Of a stretch of 64,000 nt of DNA, positions 8,502 through 16,985 are shown piece by piece; the stretch's first letter is position 1, and each line of letters starts with the position of its first letter. Origin of the DNA: Saprospiraceae bacterium. Its GTDB lineage: Bacteria; Bacteroidota; Bacteroidia; Chitinophagales; Saprospiraceae. The stretch lies in contig JADJJL010000003.1 in assembly GCA_016710265.1 (NCBI GenBank), forward strand, positions 343,501 to 407,500, written 5' to 3'. The notes under the pieces were generated by a model, which was given only the letters and a program-made list of their open reading frames with translations, was not told the origin of the DNA and made no database searches. The position numbers were made by a program, and so were the translations under genes.

Positions 8502-11500
8502 CTAATTAAAAATAATCTTCGAATAAGCTTTTAAACCCTGTTGATCGGAGATAGACAAGAAATAGATTCCAGTGAAAAGTTCATTTCTTTCAACTTTAAG
8601 AGTACTTCCAGAAAATTTGTAATTGCGCAATTCACGACCTGAAGAGTTTGTGAGTTTAACGTTCAAACTTTTATTCCTTAAATAGTCTGGTAAAGCTATA
8701 GAAGTCCAATGATTTGTTGGGTTTGGAATGGCATTTAATTCCAATAATTTGGCATCATGAATGTCATTGATTTTTGTAATTGTAGTAAGTTTGACAACGG
8801 CTGTATTTGTAGCAACGGCTTCATTATAGTCAAAATAGATGTCCGCTTTATTACTAATTAACGTTCCAAACTTCAATTGGGATAATTTGGGTTTTATAGA
8901 GTACATCACATACCCGTTAGAAGTCATCTCATCAATATTGCTATCTGGAAGCATAATATTTTTAAATTGAAATTCGAGTAAGCCGCTTTCATTGATTGAA
9001 TATGAATTTGGATGACTTGAAGAGAGAATATTAACGCTAGACCAATCCAGATGATAGTCTAGTTTATCGGTTATTCTGATGTTAAAAGCTGTATCAGTGC
9101 CTGTATTTTGAAATCTAATTAGATATTTAATTAAAGAATCAGTTTTGTAAATGGCATCCGATTGATTTCCATTGATAAATGCGGTTTTGTCATTGGGATC
9201 AAAAGCACCTACATTCCTTTCACATATGATGGAGGTATCCAGGATTGGTAAAACGCCTTTACAAGCTTGGGGATTATCACTGAAATATTGAATGCAATGT
9301 TCTTGACCAAGTTCGGCGGTGCAAGATATTTTGAAGGTAAAGTTGATTCTTACACTCTTACCATCCGCGATTTCTGGAATAGTAAACTCCCAAACATTTC
9401 CATTGATAGCACTTGGGTTCATCGAAGAATGCAGGATTTCGTAATAATCATCAAATATGATGGTCACTTTTGAATTGATTGCTGAAACTGAACCTTCATT
9501 TCTGACTGTAAATTCTGCATAATTATTGTCAAAGCATCTTCGTAATCTACCTGTGACCATATTGATATAAAGAGCCGCACAGAGTTCAGTAGGCTGGATC
9601 ATAAGATCTTTAAATTCAGTGTTTGAATTTGCTAGTACGTTAAATTGTTTCGGGAAATTGCATTCATCCCAGATTAAGGAATTTTTCTTTAGTCTTAGAT
9701 CGTAAGTTCCAATGGATAAGTATGCATTAAATTCTCCATTCGGAAGAATTGGAATTTCATGCTTTAAATTTGTTCCAACAAGTTCTAATTGGAAGGATCT
9801 CGTTTTATTTTCGTTCACTGATTTTTTACAATCCTTATCCTCGTCAAGAACAATATTACCAGAAAGAACTGTACTATTAGATTTCATTTTTTGATCATAC
9901 TTATAGATAAGGGAGTCTGGGATTGCTGCGTATAAATAATCATTATGACCTCTGAATAAACCTAAATGGCTAGGAGCATTTAATCCAAATTGTTCGAGAT
10001 TGATATCATAATTTGATTGACTTAACAAATTGGAAACATTTAATTTAGTCTTACTTACTGTATAGATATTATCATGTTCATCAAAAAAATGAGTAAATTG
10101 TTGATTTGGTAGAGACTTTATTTCAGATGTTATGCCAAAATCTTTTGATATATAGTAGGTAGAATTAAAATCCCTACTAGGCCAAATAAAAAAATTATTC
10201 TTGGTTAAAATCACTTCAGATGTAAACAGAAAATCCTGAGCATAGAACTTATTCCAATTTAATCCATAATCAAAAGAGTAATAAATGCTATCAAATTGAT
10301 TTACATAGAGAATGTTTTGTTTTGAAAACTTGGGCCGACTCCGGAAAAAATGCAAGCGAAGGTTATTAGTAAGTTCATTCCAAGTGCTCCCTCTATCAAA
10401 AGAAATATAATTTTTATCATAGCCATTTATAAACAAATTTTCATTGTTGTCCATGATTAAGTTATCAGAAATATAAGCATCCGGAACTATATGTTTAATT
10501 GATGATTTAAACTGGTCGCTACTAACTACTAAAGTATCTCCAATTGTATAAGCCATAGTGCCATCTTTCCAAAATAAGATTGGATTAATGCTCCCAATAC
10601 TTTTCCAGGTATTTCCATCGTCAATTGATATTTGATTACTGTGTTCAGTAGATACAAAAATATTTTGATTTCCAAACTGGACTATATTATTGACATTGGG
10701 TTCGTTTATGGGTAATTCTAATTTCTTAATGGTTTGATGAGGACTAAAAAGGTATGTATTTTTTTGATCGCATATTAAGATTTCATCCTGATTTGAAATG
10801 CTAATAATGTCATCATAATCTGGATTCTTATAATAATTATTAGCATATGGATGATTGTTGTCCCAATGTATACCACCATCAATGGATCGATAAAATTTTC
10901 CGCTATAAGTTAACAAACTGCCATCACTTAATTCTATCAGATTACCTAAACGAGTAGGTGCAGAATTATTAACATATTGTGACCATGTTTCTCCATAGTC
11001 TTTCGAAAAATATGTAATGCCAGAATAATTTAGATCAAAGAGTGTATTGCTGCTTTTATGAAAATACATGTAAGCACTAGACCTGGTTGATAAAATTTCC
11101 CTTAAATTTGTTCCATCATCATCAAACTTCATTATTTTTCCTGATGCTCCTGCTGTCAGCCTTACGAAATTATTATTATTTCCAAGGCATAAAAATTCAA
11201 GTGAATGAGTTGACCAGGATTGAACGCTGTTAAAGTTTATTCCGTCATTTGATATATATAGAGTATCACCGTCGCTTCCATAAATCTTTCCCTCCGGGGA
11301 GAAAGCAATTTCAAAAAAATGATTGCCACTTGCGATCGGAAGCCATGTTTCTGTTGATCTATCAAAGTAAAATAACTTATAATTATAAACTAGATGGATA
11401 ATTCCGGATGGAGACTCTTTAAATAAAGCAGTGTTATCTTTTACTTTAGCTTGTAAACCTGCATTAATTTCTTTCCAATGATCGCCCTTATCGACGGAAT

Positions 11501-11672
11501 AGAATATTTTCCCGGACTTAGTACTACTAAATATTTCTCCTTTTTCTTTTGTAATTATTGCTTTATGTAAACCTGCTCTGGTTGGCCCATTTAGCTTTAC
11601 CCAATTTTGAGAAAAAGTGGATGTTGTAAAACTAACTGCAATGATCAATAATTGTAAGCATTTGGTTTTCAT
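8502..11672 (-). CDS. T9SS type A cargo: BNR-like propeller plus DUF11-like domains (paralogue 2)
   Basis: This 1056-residue protein is the tandem paralogue of the gene at 5280. It has the same signal peptide pattern (MKTKCLQLLIIAVSFTTSTFSQ), propeller, DUF11-like segment and type A sorting tail. Blades here keep cleaner Asp-box phrases (SVDKGDHWKEI, SKDYGETWSQY, SFDYGLNWNKF) than some in paralogue 1, where the blade near residue 215 is degraded (NDGLFWAP). The bases just upstream of both ATGs are also alike, so the duplication included the leader. It begins 12 bases after a 57-codon secreted mini-ORF on the same strand. The mature function is unknown; adhesion or glycan binding is possible for such propellers. 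Confidence 0.85.
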   Translation of the reverse strand: MKTKCLQLLIIAVSFTTSTFSQNWVKLNGPTRAGLHKAIITKEKGEIFSSTKSGKIFYSVDKGDHWKEINAGLQAKVKDNTALFKESPSGIIHLVYNYKLFYFDRSTETWLPIASGNHFFEIAFSPEGKIYGSDGDTLYISNDGINFNSVQSWSTHSLEFLCLGNNNNFVRLTAGASGKIMKFDDDGTNLREILSTRSSAYMYFHKSSNTLFDLNYSGITYFSKDYGETWSQYVNNSAPTRLGNLIELSDGSLLTYSGKFYRSIDGGIHWDNNHPYANNYYKNPDYDDIISISNQDEILICDQKNTYLFSPHQTIKKLELPINEPNVNNIVQFGNQNIFVSTEHSNQISIDDGNTWKSIGSINPILFWKDGTMAYTIGDTLVVSSDQFKSSIKHIVPDAYISDNLIMDNNENLFINGYDKNYISFDRGSTWNELTNNLRLHFFRSRPKFSKQNILYVNQFDSIYYSFDYGLNWNKFYAQDFLFTSEVILTKNNFFIWPSRDFNSTYYISKDFGITSEIKSLPNQQFTHFFDEHDNIYTVSKTKLNVSNLLSQSNYDINLEQFGLNAPSHLGLFRGHNDYLYAAIPDSLIYKYDQKMKSNSTVLSGNIVLDEDKDCKKSVNENKTRSFQLELVGTNLKHEIPILPNGEFNAYLSIGTYDLRLKKNSLIWDECNFPKQFNVLANSNTEFKDLMIQPTELCAALYINMVTGRLRRCFDNNYAEFTVRNEGSVSAINSKVTIIFDDYYEILHSSMNPSAINGNVWEFTIPEIADGKSVRINFTFKISCTAELGQEHCIQYFSDNPQACKGVLPILDTSIICERNVGAFDPNDKTAFINGNQSDAIYKTDSLIKYLIRFQNTGTDTAFNIRITDKLDYHLDWSSVNILSSSHPNSYSINESGLLEFQFKNIMLPDSNIDEMTSNGYVMYSIKPKLSQLKFGTLISNKADIYFDYNEAVATNTAVVKLTTITKINDIHDAKLLELNAIPNPTNHWTSIALPDYLRNKSLNVKLTNSSGRELRNYKFSGSTLKVERNELFTGIYFLSISDQQGLKAYSKIIFN

Positions 11673-11684
11673 AAGTATTGTTAT

Positions 11685-11858
11685 TTAGAAGATTAAATTA
11701 GAACCTAATTGGAAAGTGTCAGCCATAAGGGAGCTCACCCATTGATCAATTTGAATTAAATTGCTTGTAACACAGCTGTTGTTTGGTTCAGATTCGGATT
11801 GAGAATGTAACAATCTAATAAGACCCATGCAAAGAATTAGGAGAGTAAATCTTTTCAT
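11685..11858 (-). CDS. Small 57-residue secreted peptide or truncated cargo remnant
   Basis: A short frame starts with ATG at 11858 and stops with TAA at 11685-11687. It has a clear signal peptide (MKRFTLLILCMGLIRLLHSQ) followed by SESEPNNSCVTSNLIQ. The EPNN start is typical of pre-peptidase C-terminal (PPC)-like domains at the mature N-terminus of Bacteroidota cargo. The frame ends before such a domain could be complete. Either it is a real mini-protein co-transcribed with the cargo gene 12 bases downstream, or it is the leftover 5' end of a deleted cargo gene. Coding status is inferred from the signal peptide alone. Confidence 0.45.
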   Translation of the reverse strand: MKRFTLLILCMGLIRLLHSQSESEPNNSCVTSNLIQIDQWVSSLMADTFQLGSNLIF

Positions 11859-12506
11859 ATAGAACGGGATTTAGTTTAAAGGTATATTTATTTTCAAGTA
11901 CTCATACAGATTACAAATATAATAAGATTAGTATTCTAAAAGTATTAAATTTTGCAAATTAGACAAAAAGAAGTATATTAATTAGCTATACTAATAAATA
12001 TTACATTAAATACTATATGTAAAACATATAAAAACAGTATGATATGTAATAAAATCGGATTTATTTAAAGTTTTAATTTTAGTCAAATAATACAAGTCGT
12101 CAGGCAATTGCTATTGGTAGTGCCGTTATGCATGTAATGTCGGCAGTGCAAGGCACAGGATTTTAGTAGTGCCGTTCCGGCACTAACGGTTGGTAAAAAA
12201 GCTTTTCTAAAAAGCCTTCTAGTCCCTTAAGAGACGATATGAAAGATCAAACTAAAAAGTAGTTAGCAATAGTTTTCAGATTTGCAGGCAATGGCTAATC
12301 CTGATAAATTTAGCGAAAGATTTACTATCTTCATAAAAAACCATAAATTCAACATATTCAAATAATTACAAATAATATCAAACTTGCTTAATAATTTTTG
12401 CTTCGTGAAACCAAAAGTGAATAAGAAAAAAGTAACATCAATTAATATATTGAATTGTAACTTTGGGCTTAAATTTTACCTTAAAACTCACTTAAATTTT
12501 ATTACT
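11859..12506. other. 648-bp gene-free, AT-rich region
   Basis: The region separates two divergent secreted-protein genes. Apart from the GC-richer inverted repeat at 12118-12197, I see only AT-rich DNA. An open frame on the plus strand begins at TTG 12384 but reads into the true ATG at 12507 without coding character. Confidence 0.6.
12118..12197. repeat. REP-like element with perfect hairpin
   Basis: The phrase tagtgccgtt occurs at 12118 and again at 12167. The second copy forms a perfect 8-bp hairpin: tagtgccg (12167-12174), loop ttc, cggcacta (12178-12185). The GC content is far above that of the AT-rich DNA on both sides. It resembles dispersed intergenic palindromes of Bacteroidota; no transposase is nearby. 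Confidence 0.55.
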
Positions 12507-14093
12507 ATGCTTAAAAATTACATTGTTCTTATTTTACTTTTCTCAATAGAGCCTATAAAATCACAAATTACTTTGGTGAAAGACATTAAACCAGGAACTG
12601 GTGGCTCCTTTGCCTATTCTATTTCAGAAGTAGTAAATGATAAATGTTATTTTGTTGCAGATGATGGTAAAAATGGAGACGAATTGTGGATAACTGATGG
12701 CACTTCAAACGGCACACGATTGGTTAAAAATTTGTATCCTGGTGAAGAATCTTGCGATCCGAGAGCCTTTGGCCATAATTCTGATAAACTCTTTTTTATA
12801 GCCAATGATAGTGTACACGGGTTAGAATTGTGGAGCACTTCAGGTGATGAAGCAAGCACTCAATTCTTGTTAGACTCGAAACCAGGAATTGCAGGTACTT
12901 CGATCTCAATTCCATTTCTTAATAGTGAAACCTTTGTATCTATTGACAATAAAATATATTTTGTGAATGGTTACAAGGAAATATTTGAATCAGATGGTAC
13001 ACCAAATGGCACGAAGTCAATATTAAATTTCAATTCAATTGACAAAATTATTTCTCATGAAGATAAATTGTATTTTATAGGAAGTAAAGAAGTATTTAAA
13101 GATTCAATATTTATATATGATCCCAAAACAAAAACTGTTAGTTCAATAAATAATAATTTAAGAAATATAGCAAATCTTACCTCAACACCTATAGGATTGA
13201 TTTTTGACACGGGTTCTAAACTATATATTTACAAATCTCAAACCAAATCAACCGTTGAAATTACACCAGGTATTTCGATTCTTTCTTATAAATATACTTT
13301 GACAAAAGCTTTTTTTAAGGATCATTTTTATTTACTTGCAATTTCGAGCTCTGGATTTAAACCTATGATATTAAAAATTAATGGCAATGTCAACGGAACA
13401 GAAGTAATACTGAATAATGCTAAGGATAATTTCAGTGGATATGGTTATTTTATTGCTGAAGGTGATTATTTGTATTATTTATACAATGCCGCTGGAAATA
13501 CACCTCTTGAATTATGGCGTACTGATGGATCTGAAGCCGGATTTTTAAAATTAGATGAATATAACTCGGCTTCATTAAGTTCTATTAGCTCTTCAACTAA
13601 TATTGTTGGATACAATGGTAAAATTTATTACTTTGGAGCCAAAGGTTCTATTTTAGGCTTATATGAATCGGATGGTACTGTCAATGGGACCAAACAATTG
13701 GAACTAATTAATGATCGTTCGGCTTCTAGACAGATTACAACAGGTCCCATAAAATTAGGGAATACTTTACTTTTTTCAGCCGAAGTTAAGGATAAAAACG
13801 TTGGACAAGAATTATACTCATACAATTTACCCGTTAAAACATCAGTTTCCAAAGGGATTGAAAATAAAAATTTAAATATTCATCCTAATCCAGTTGATGA
13901 AAATTTGTTTTTAAGCAACTATGAGCTAATAAATAAGATCGACCTAATTAATCAGAATGGAAAAATATTAAGAAGTTATAACAATTTATATCCTGGATCA
14001 ATCATAAAGATTAATGATCTTTCTAGTGGAATTTATTTCATAAGATGCTTTCAAAATGAAAGAGTCTATACTAAAACCATCATTAAAAATTGA
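12507..14093 (+). CDS. T9SS type A cargo with ELWxxDGT repeats
   Basis: The ATG at 12507 is chosen over an upstream TTG frame because it opens directly into a signal peptide (MLKNYIVLILLFSIEPIKSQ); the protein is then 528 residues. It carries repeated ELWxxDGT-type blades (ELWITDGTSNGT, LELWSTSGD, IFESDGTPNGT, ELWRTDGSEAG, GLYESDGTVNGT), a propeller-like family of secreted proteins with no settled function. The tail IHPNPVDENL ... SGIYFIRCFQNERVYTKTIIKN is a type A sorting domain. It is transcribed alone, divergent from the paralogue pair and convergent with porZ. Confidence 0.85.
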   Translation: MLKNYIVLILLFSIEPIKSQITLVKDIKPGTGGSFAYSISEVVNDKCYFVADDGKNGDELWITDGTSNGTRLVKNLYPGEESCDPRAFGHNSDKLFFIANDSVHGLELWSTSGDEASTQFLLDSKPGIAGTSISIPFLNSETFVSIDNKIYFVNGYKEIFESDGTPNGTKSILNFNSIDKIISHEDKLYFIGSKEVFKDSIFIYDPKTKTVSSINNNLRNIANLTSTPIGLIFDTGSKLYIYKSQTKSTVEITPGISILSYKYTLTKAFFKDHFYLLAISSSGFKPMILKINGNVNGTEVILNNAKDNFSGYGYFIAEGDYLYYLYNAAGNTPLELWRTDGSEAGFLKLDEYNSASLSSISSSTNIVGYNGKIYYFGAKGSILGLYESDGTVNGTKQLELINDRSASRQITTGPIKLGNTLLFSAEVKDKNVGQELYSYNLPVKTSVSKGIENKNLNIHPNPVDENLFLSNYELINKIDLINQNGKILRSYNNLYPGSIIKINDLSSGIYFIRCFQNERVYTKTIIKN

Positions 14094-14289
14094 GCCTGGT
14101 TTTGTTTGATGACCGATATATGTAATAACCAAAGACCGTTTTTCAAATTATATTTTATAAACATTGAGAATTTGGTAGAATTGAATTCATAAAATCTACT
14201 TGTCCCTTTTGGGAAGAAAGGTTAGATCACCTTATGTTTTCTGTTATTTCATTTCTAAATGGATGTTATGACAAACTTCTATAATTTCC

Positions 14290-16605
14290 CTACCTCACCA
14301 ACACAATCCTTCCCGTCGCACCTTCACTCACGTCAAAATCCTTGGTGGAGTTGGCAAAAACAATATAAGTACCGGAGCTAACCAATCGCCCTTGATAATC
14401 TCGGCCGTCCCAAAGTGCTTGACCGCCGGTGGCAAATGTTTCGAAGACCAATCGTCCACTGACATCGGTTATTTTAACCCTGGCATCGCGGGCTAAACCA
14501 CGGATGGCTATACTGCCTTCATATCCGGGAGGAACGGGATTTGGGAAACTTGTAATGTCCTCAGTGAAAACATTTTTAGCAGCAGTGGCCTCCGATCGGT
14601 ACACCTGAATACCATTCTCAGTGCCTATCCAAACCTCACCGGTGCTTTGATTGACTTCGATTTCATAAATCGTATTGCCTAGTAAAGGACTGTTGGTGGT
14701 ATTAAAATTATACACTTGAACATCACCAATCGAATTTTGGACATAAACTCCATTGCGGGTTCCAAACCATTTACGGTCTCCTCCATCTACATCCATGCTC
14801 AATATTTCTTCCGTTTCTAAAAGGAAGCCGATGATTCCATCCTGATCCACTTTGCGTCGTGAACCCTTGCAAGTACCAGCAAATATTGAAGATCCGCATT
14901 CAAATACCACAGGACCTTCCGCAGTACCGACCCAAACATCTCCATCCAAATCGACTTCAACAGTATAAATTTTATTGGTTTGCAAATTGCTGTTGGAACT
15001 GTTAAGAACAATCGAACGATCATCCGTAGGATCATCCAGTTTACCTTCATCAAAAACCATCACACCTATTTCCCTTCTGGGCACAATCCATTTGTAACCA
15101 TTTCGGTCCACCTTAACTTCTGCTACTTCGGTAGAAAAACCGGGCAGATCGTAAGACCTCCAAGTTCCATCCACATCCAGTGATACCAACGGTTTTCGAG
15201 CCAAATAAACCGCAGCCCAAAGGCTTTTATCTTTGGGACTAAAATCTAGTCCGATGACCCTAACGCGGGTCTCATCACCTTGTGCCACTCCGAGCGCAGA
15301 ATTTTTCTCGTTGTATAATTTATATTCTTCAGTGTCGCGGTTGTATTCCACAATGCCTCTTTGGAAACTGGCGAAGTAAAGTTTTTTGTGATCCGGACTT
15401 TCTGCGACTCTCAAAACATCTCTGATGTCAAGCCCACTAAACAATGACACATTGGATTGATTGATGACATCCCATTTGCGATCCTTGTAGGTGTAAATTC
15501 CATCTGCCCTAAACAGGTAAGTGTACACCGCATCGATACCACCACTGGCCACATATATGCCATCAGAAAGACTTTTGATTTCGTAAAATTCTTTGTTTAA
15601 AGGTCCATTTACAAATAGTGAATTACATACTGCATCCGGATTTTGCGAATACCTAAAACCCCATCGCTCATCAGCATACCAAATTCTTCCATTTTCTTCT
15701 TCTTCAATGTCAAAATTTTTAGCCGTACATTCATCTTCTTTTGTTTTCCAATCAATGCCGTCCGTAGAAAACAAAACTTTATGATTGCAATTTTCACAAG
15801 CCAATCCAGCCATTAAATATTGAGTCCCGGTTTTTAAATATTGAACTTTGTAAATTCCAGTGAGGTAGACCATTTCAAACAATCCATTGTTTAGTTTCAT
15901 GATTCCTTGTGAAGCAGAAGCAATGTATAATTGATCTTTAAAAACTGACAGACTTGAATATTCCGATGCGGGATCTAGTCCATCCATATTTCCCAAAAGT
16001 TCCCAACTCGCAAAATCCTGAATCAACTTGCTGGAATTTTCCTCATATCGATAGAGACCTTTTTCAGTAGCCATGTAAATCTGATTGCCAAATTTAACTG
16101 TCTCTAACACTTTTAGGTTGGGAGTAAATAAAGTATATGAAATTCTACCGGTTTTGACATTAAGGCTGCTCAATCCATAGTCCGCGTTGATAAATACTTC
16201 ATCCCCTTGATTGGGACTAATTTTATGAATGTTTTTGATGATGGGCACGTTGTTGAAAATGCGAATATCCGGCACGGATCTCACTTGATCGTCCGTGACT
16301 AAATCGATCAATCCGTCGGTGTAAGCGATCACCAAGGCGTTGTTTTCTTTTTGAAAATAAATACAGGAAATAGAACTGCCGTTGAGACCTTCCGTGCGGG
16401 TCAATTTGCGGGTCTGCAGATCTTCTTTTGAAACTTGCAATATGGCATAATCCGTTGCATAAAAAATACTTTTAGGACTCTGAGCCAAACTCAATCCCGC
16501 GTTAAATGGCAGGTGTGTGGCCCATTCTCCGATGGCCAGATCCACTTGGGCAAAAGAAAGAGAGCAAAGACTTGATAAGACTAACAGCAGCAGTGCATTT
16601 TTCAT
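14290..16605 (-). CDS. porZ: PorZ-like T9SS attachment-complex protein
   Basis: The ATG at 16605 is preferred because it starts the signal peptide (MKNALLLLVLSSLCSLSFAQ), giving 771 residues, close to the length known for Porphyromonas PorZ. The mature N-terminus (IGEWATHLPF ... SIFYATDYAILQVSK ... LTRTEGLNGSSISCIYF) is characteristic of PorZ. It is followed by two-component-regulator-type propeller blades and a C-terminal Ig-like/sorting segment (FPNPVPPGYEGSIAIRGLA ... VSSGTYIVFAN). In the known system PorZ sits on the cell surface with PorU, PorV and PorQ and helps present anionic LPS for cargo attachment. No other por gene is adjacent here. Confidence 0.8.
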   Translation of the reverse strand: MKNALLLLVLSSLCSLSFAQVDLAIGEWATHLPFNAGLSLAQSPKSIFYATDYAILQVSKEDLQTRKLTRTEGLNGSSISCIYFQKENNALVIAYTDGLIDLVTDDQVRSVPDIRIFNNVPIIKNIHKISPNQGDEVFINADYGLSSLNVKTGRISYTLFTPNLKVLETVKFGNQIYMATEKGLYRYEENSSKLIQDFASWELLGNMDGLDPASEYSSLSVFKDQLYIASASQGIMKLNNGLFEMVYLTGIYKVQYLKTGTQYLMAGLACENCNHKVLFSTDGIDWKTKEDECTAKNFDIEEEENGRIWYADERWGFRYSQNPDAVCNSLFVNGPLNKEFYEIKSLSDGIYVASGGIDAVYTYLFRADGIYTYKDRKWDVINQSNVSLFSGLDIRDVLRVAESPDHKKLYFASFQRGIVEYNRDTEEYKLYNEKNSALGVAQGDETRVRVIGLDFSPKDKSLWAAVYLARKPLVSLDVDGTWRSYDLPGFSTEVAEVKVDRNGYKWIVPRREIGVMVFDEGKLDDPTDDRSIVLNSSNSNLQTNKIYTVEVDLDGDVWVGTAEGPVVFECGSSIFAGTCKGSRRKVDQDGIIGFLLETEEILSMDVDGGDRKWFGTRNGVYVQNSIGDVQVYNFNTTNSPLLGNTIYEIEVNQSTGEVWIGTENGIQVYRSEATAAKNVFTEDITSFPNPVPPGYEGSIAIRGLARDARVKITDVSGRLVFETFATGGQALWDGRDYQGRLVSSGTYIVFANSTKDFDVSEGATGRIVLVR

Positions 16606-16982
16606 ACAGAATTCGGATTGGATGACGAACCAATAGAACGCCAAATTCCAAATTTTTATTACACCCTCTTAAATTCATAGTTTTGCTCATAAAATATGAA
16701 GCTTTCTACTCGTTTTCATGATCTTTTGGGCGTATCCTTTCGGGCCACGCTGCTCCGGGCTCGTTGTTCACTCGGTCCCCAAGCTTGCTTGGGGACTACG
16801 GACCCTGCGCATCGTTTACGCGGGAAGGCGTGCTTGTAATTTTCTAGTTCTCAAAATGGGTATAGCTGTATTTTGAATTGGTATTTTAACAGCGCAATCA
16901 AAGGATATATTATTTTTTGGATGGATCAAAAGTCCTCACTTCAATATGATATCTGTTCCGCTCCTCATGAATTATTTTATCT
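16606..16982. other. Gene-free region between divergent porZ and a type B cargo gene
   Basis: About 380 bp hold the GC-rich repeat at 16724-16833 and a possible -7 box at 16978. Short open frames here lack coding features. Confidence 0.6.
16724..16833. repeat. GC-rich dispersed intergenic repeat
   Basis: The stretch begins ttttgggcgtatcctttcgg and contains a strong hairpin, tccccaagc/gcttgggga, at about 16776-16794. It ends near cgtttacgcgggaaggcg. Base composition differs sharply from the flanking AT-rich DNA. I recognise this phrase as a dispersed repeat in several Bacteroidota genomes, from memory only. Confidence 0.6.
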
Positions 16983-16985
16983 TTG
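16978..16985 (+). promoter_or_regulatory. Possible -7 box overlapping the start of the large cargo gene
   Basis: TATCTTTG fits the TAnnTTTG consensus exactly but overlaps the TTG start codon at 16983. The resulting transcript would be leaderless or begin after the first codons. No TTG lies at the ideal upstream distance. Confidence 0.35.
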
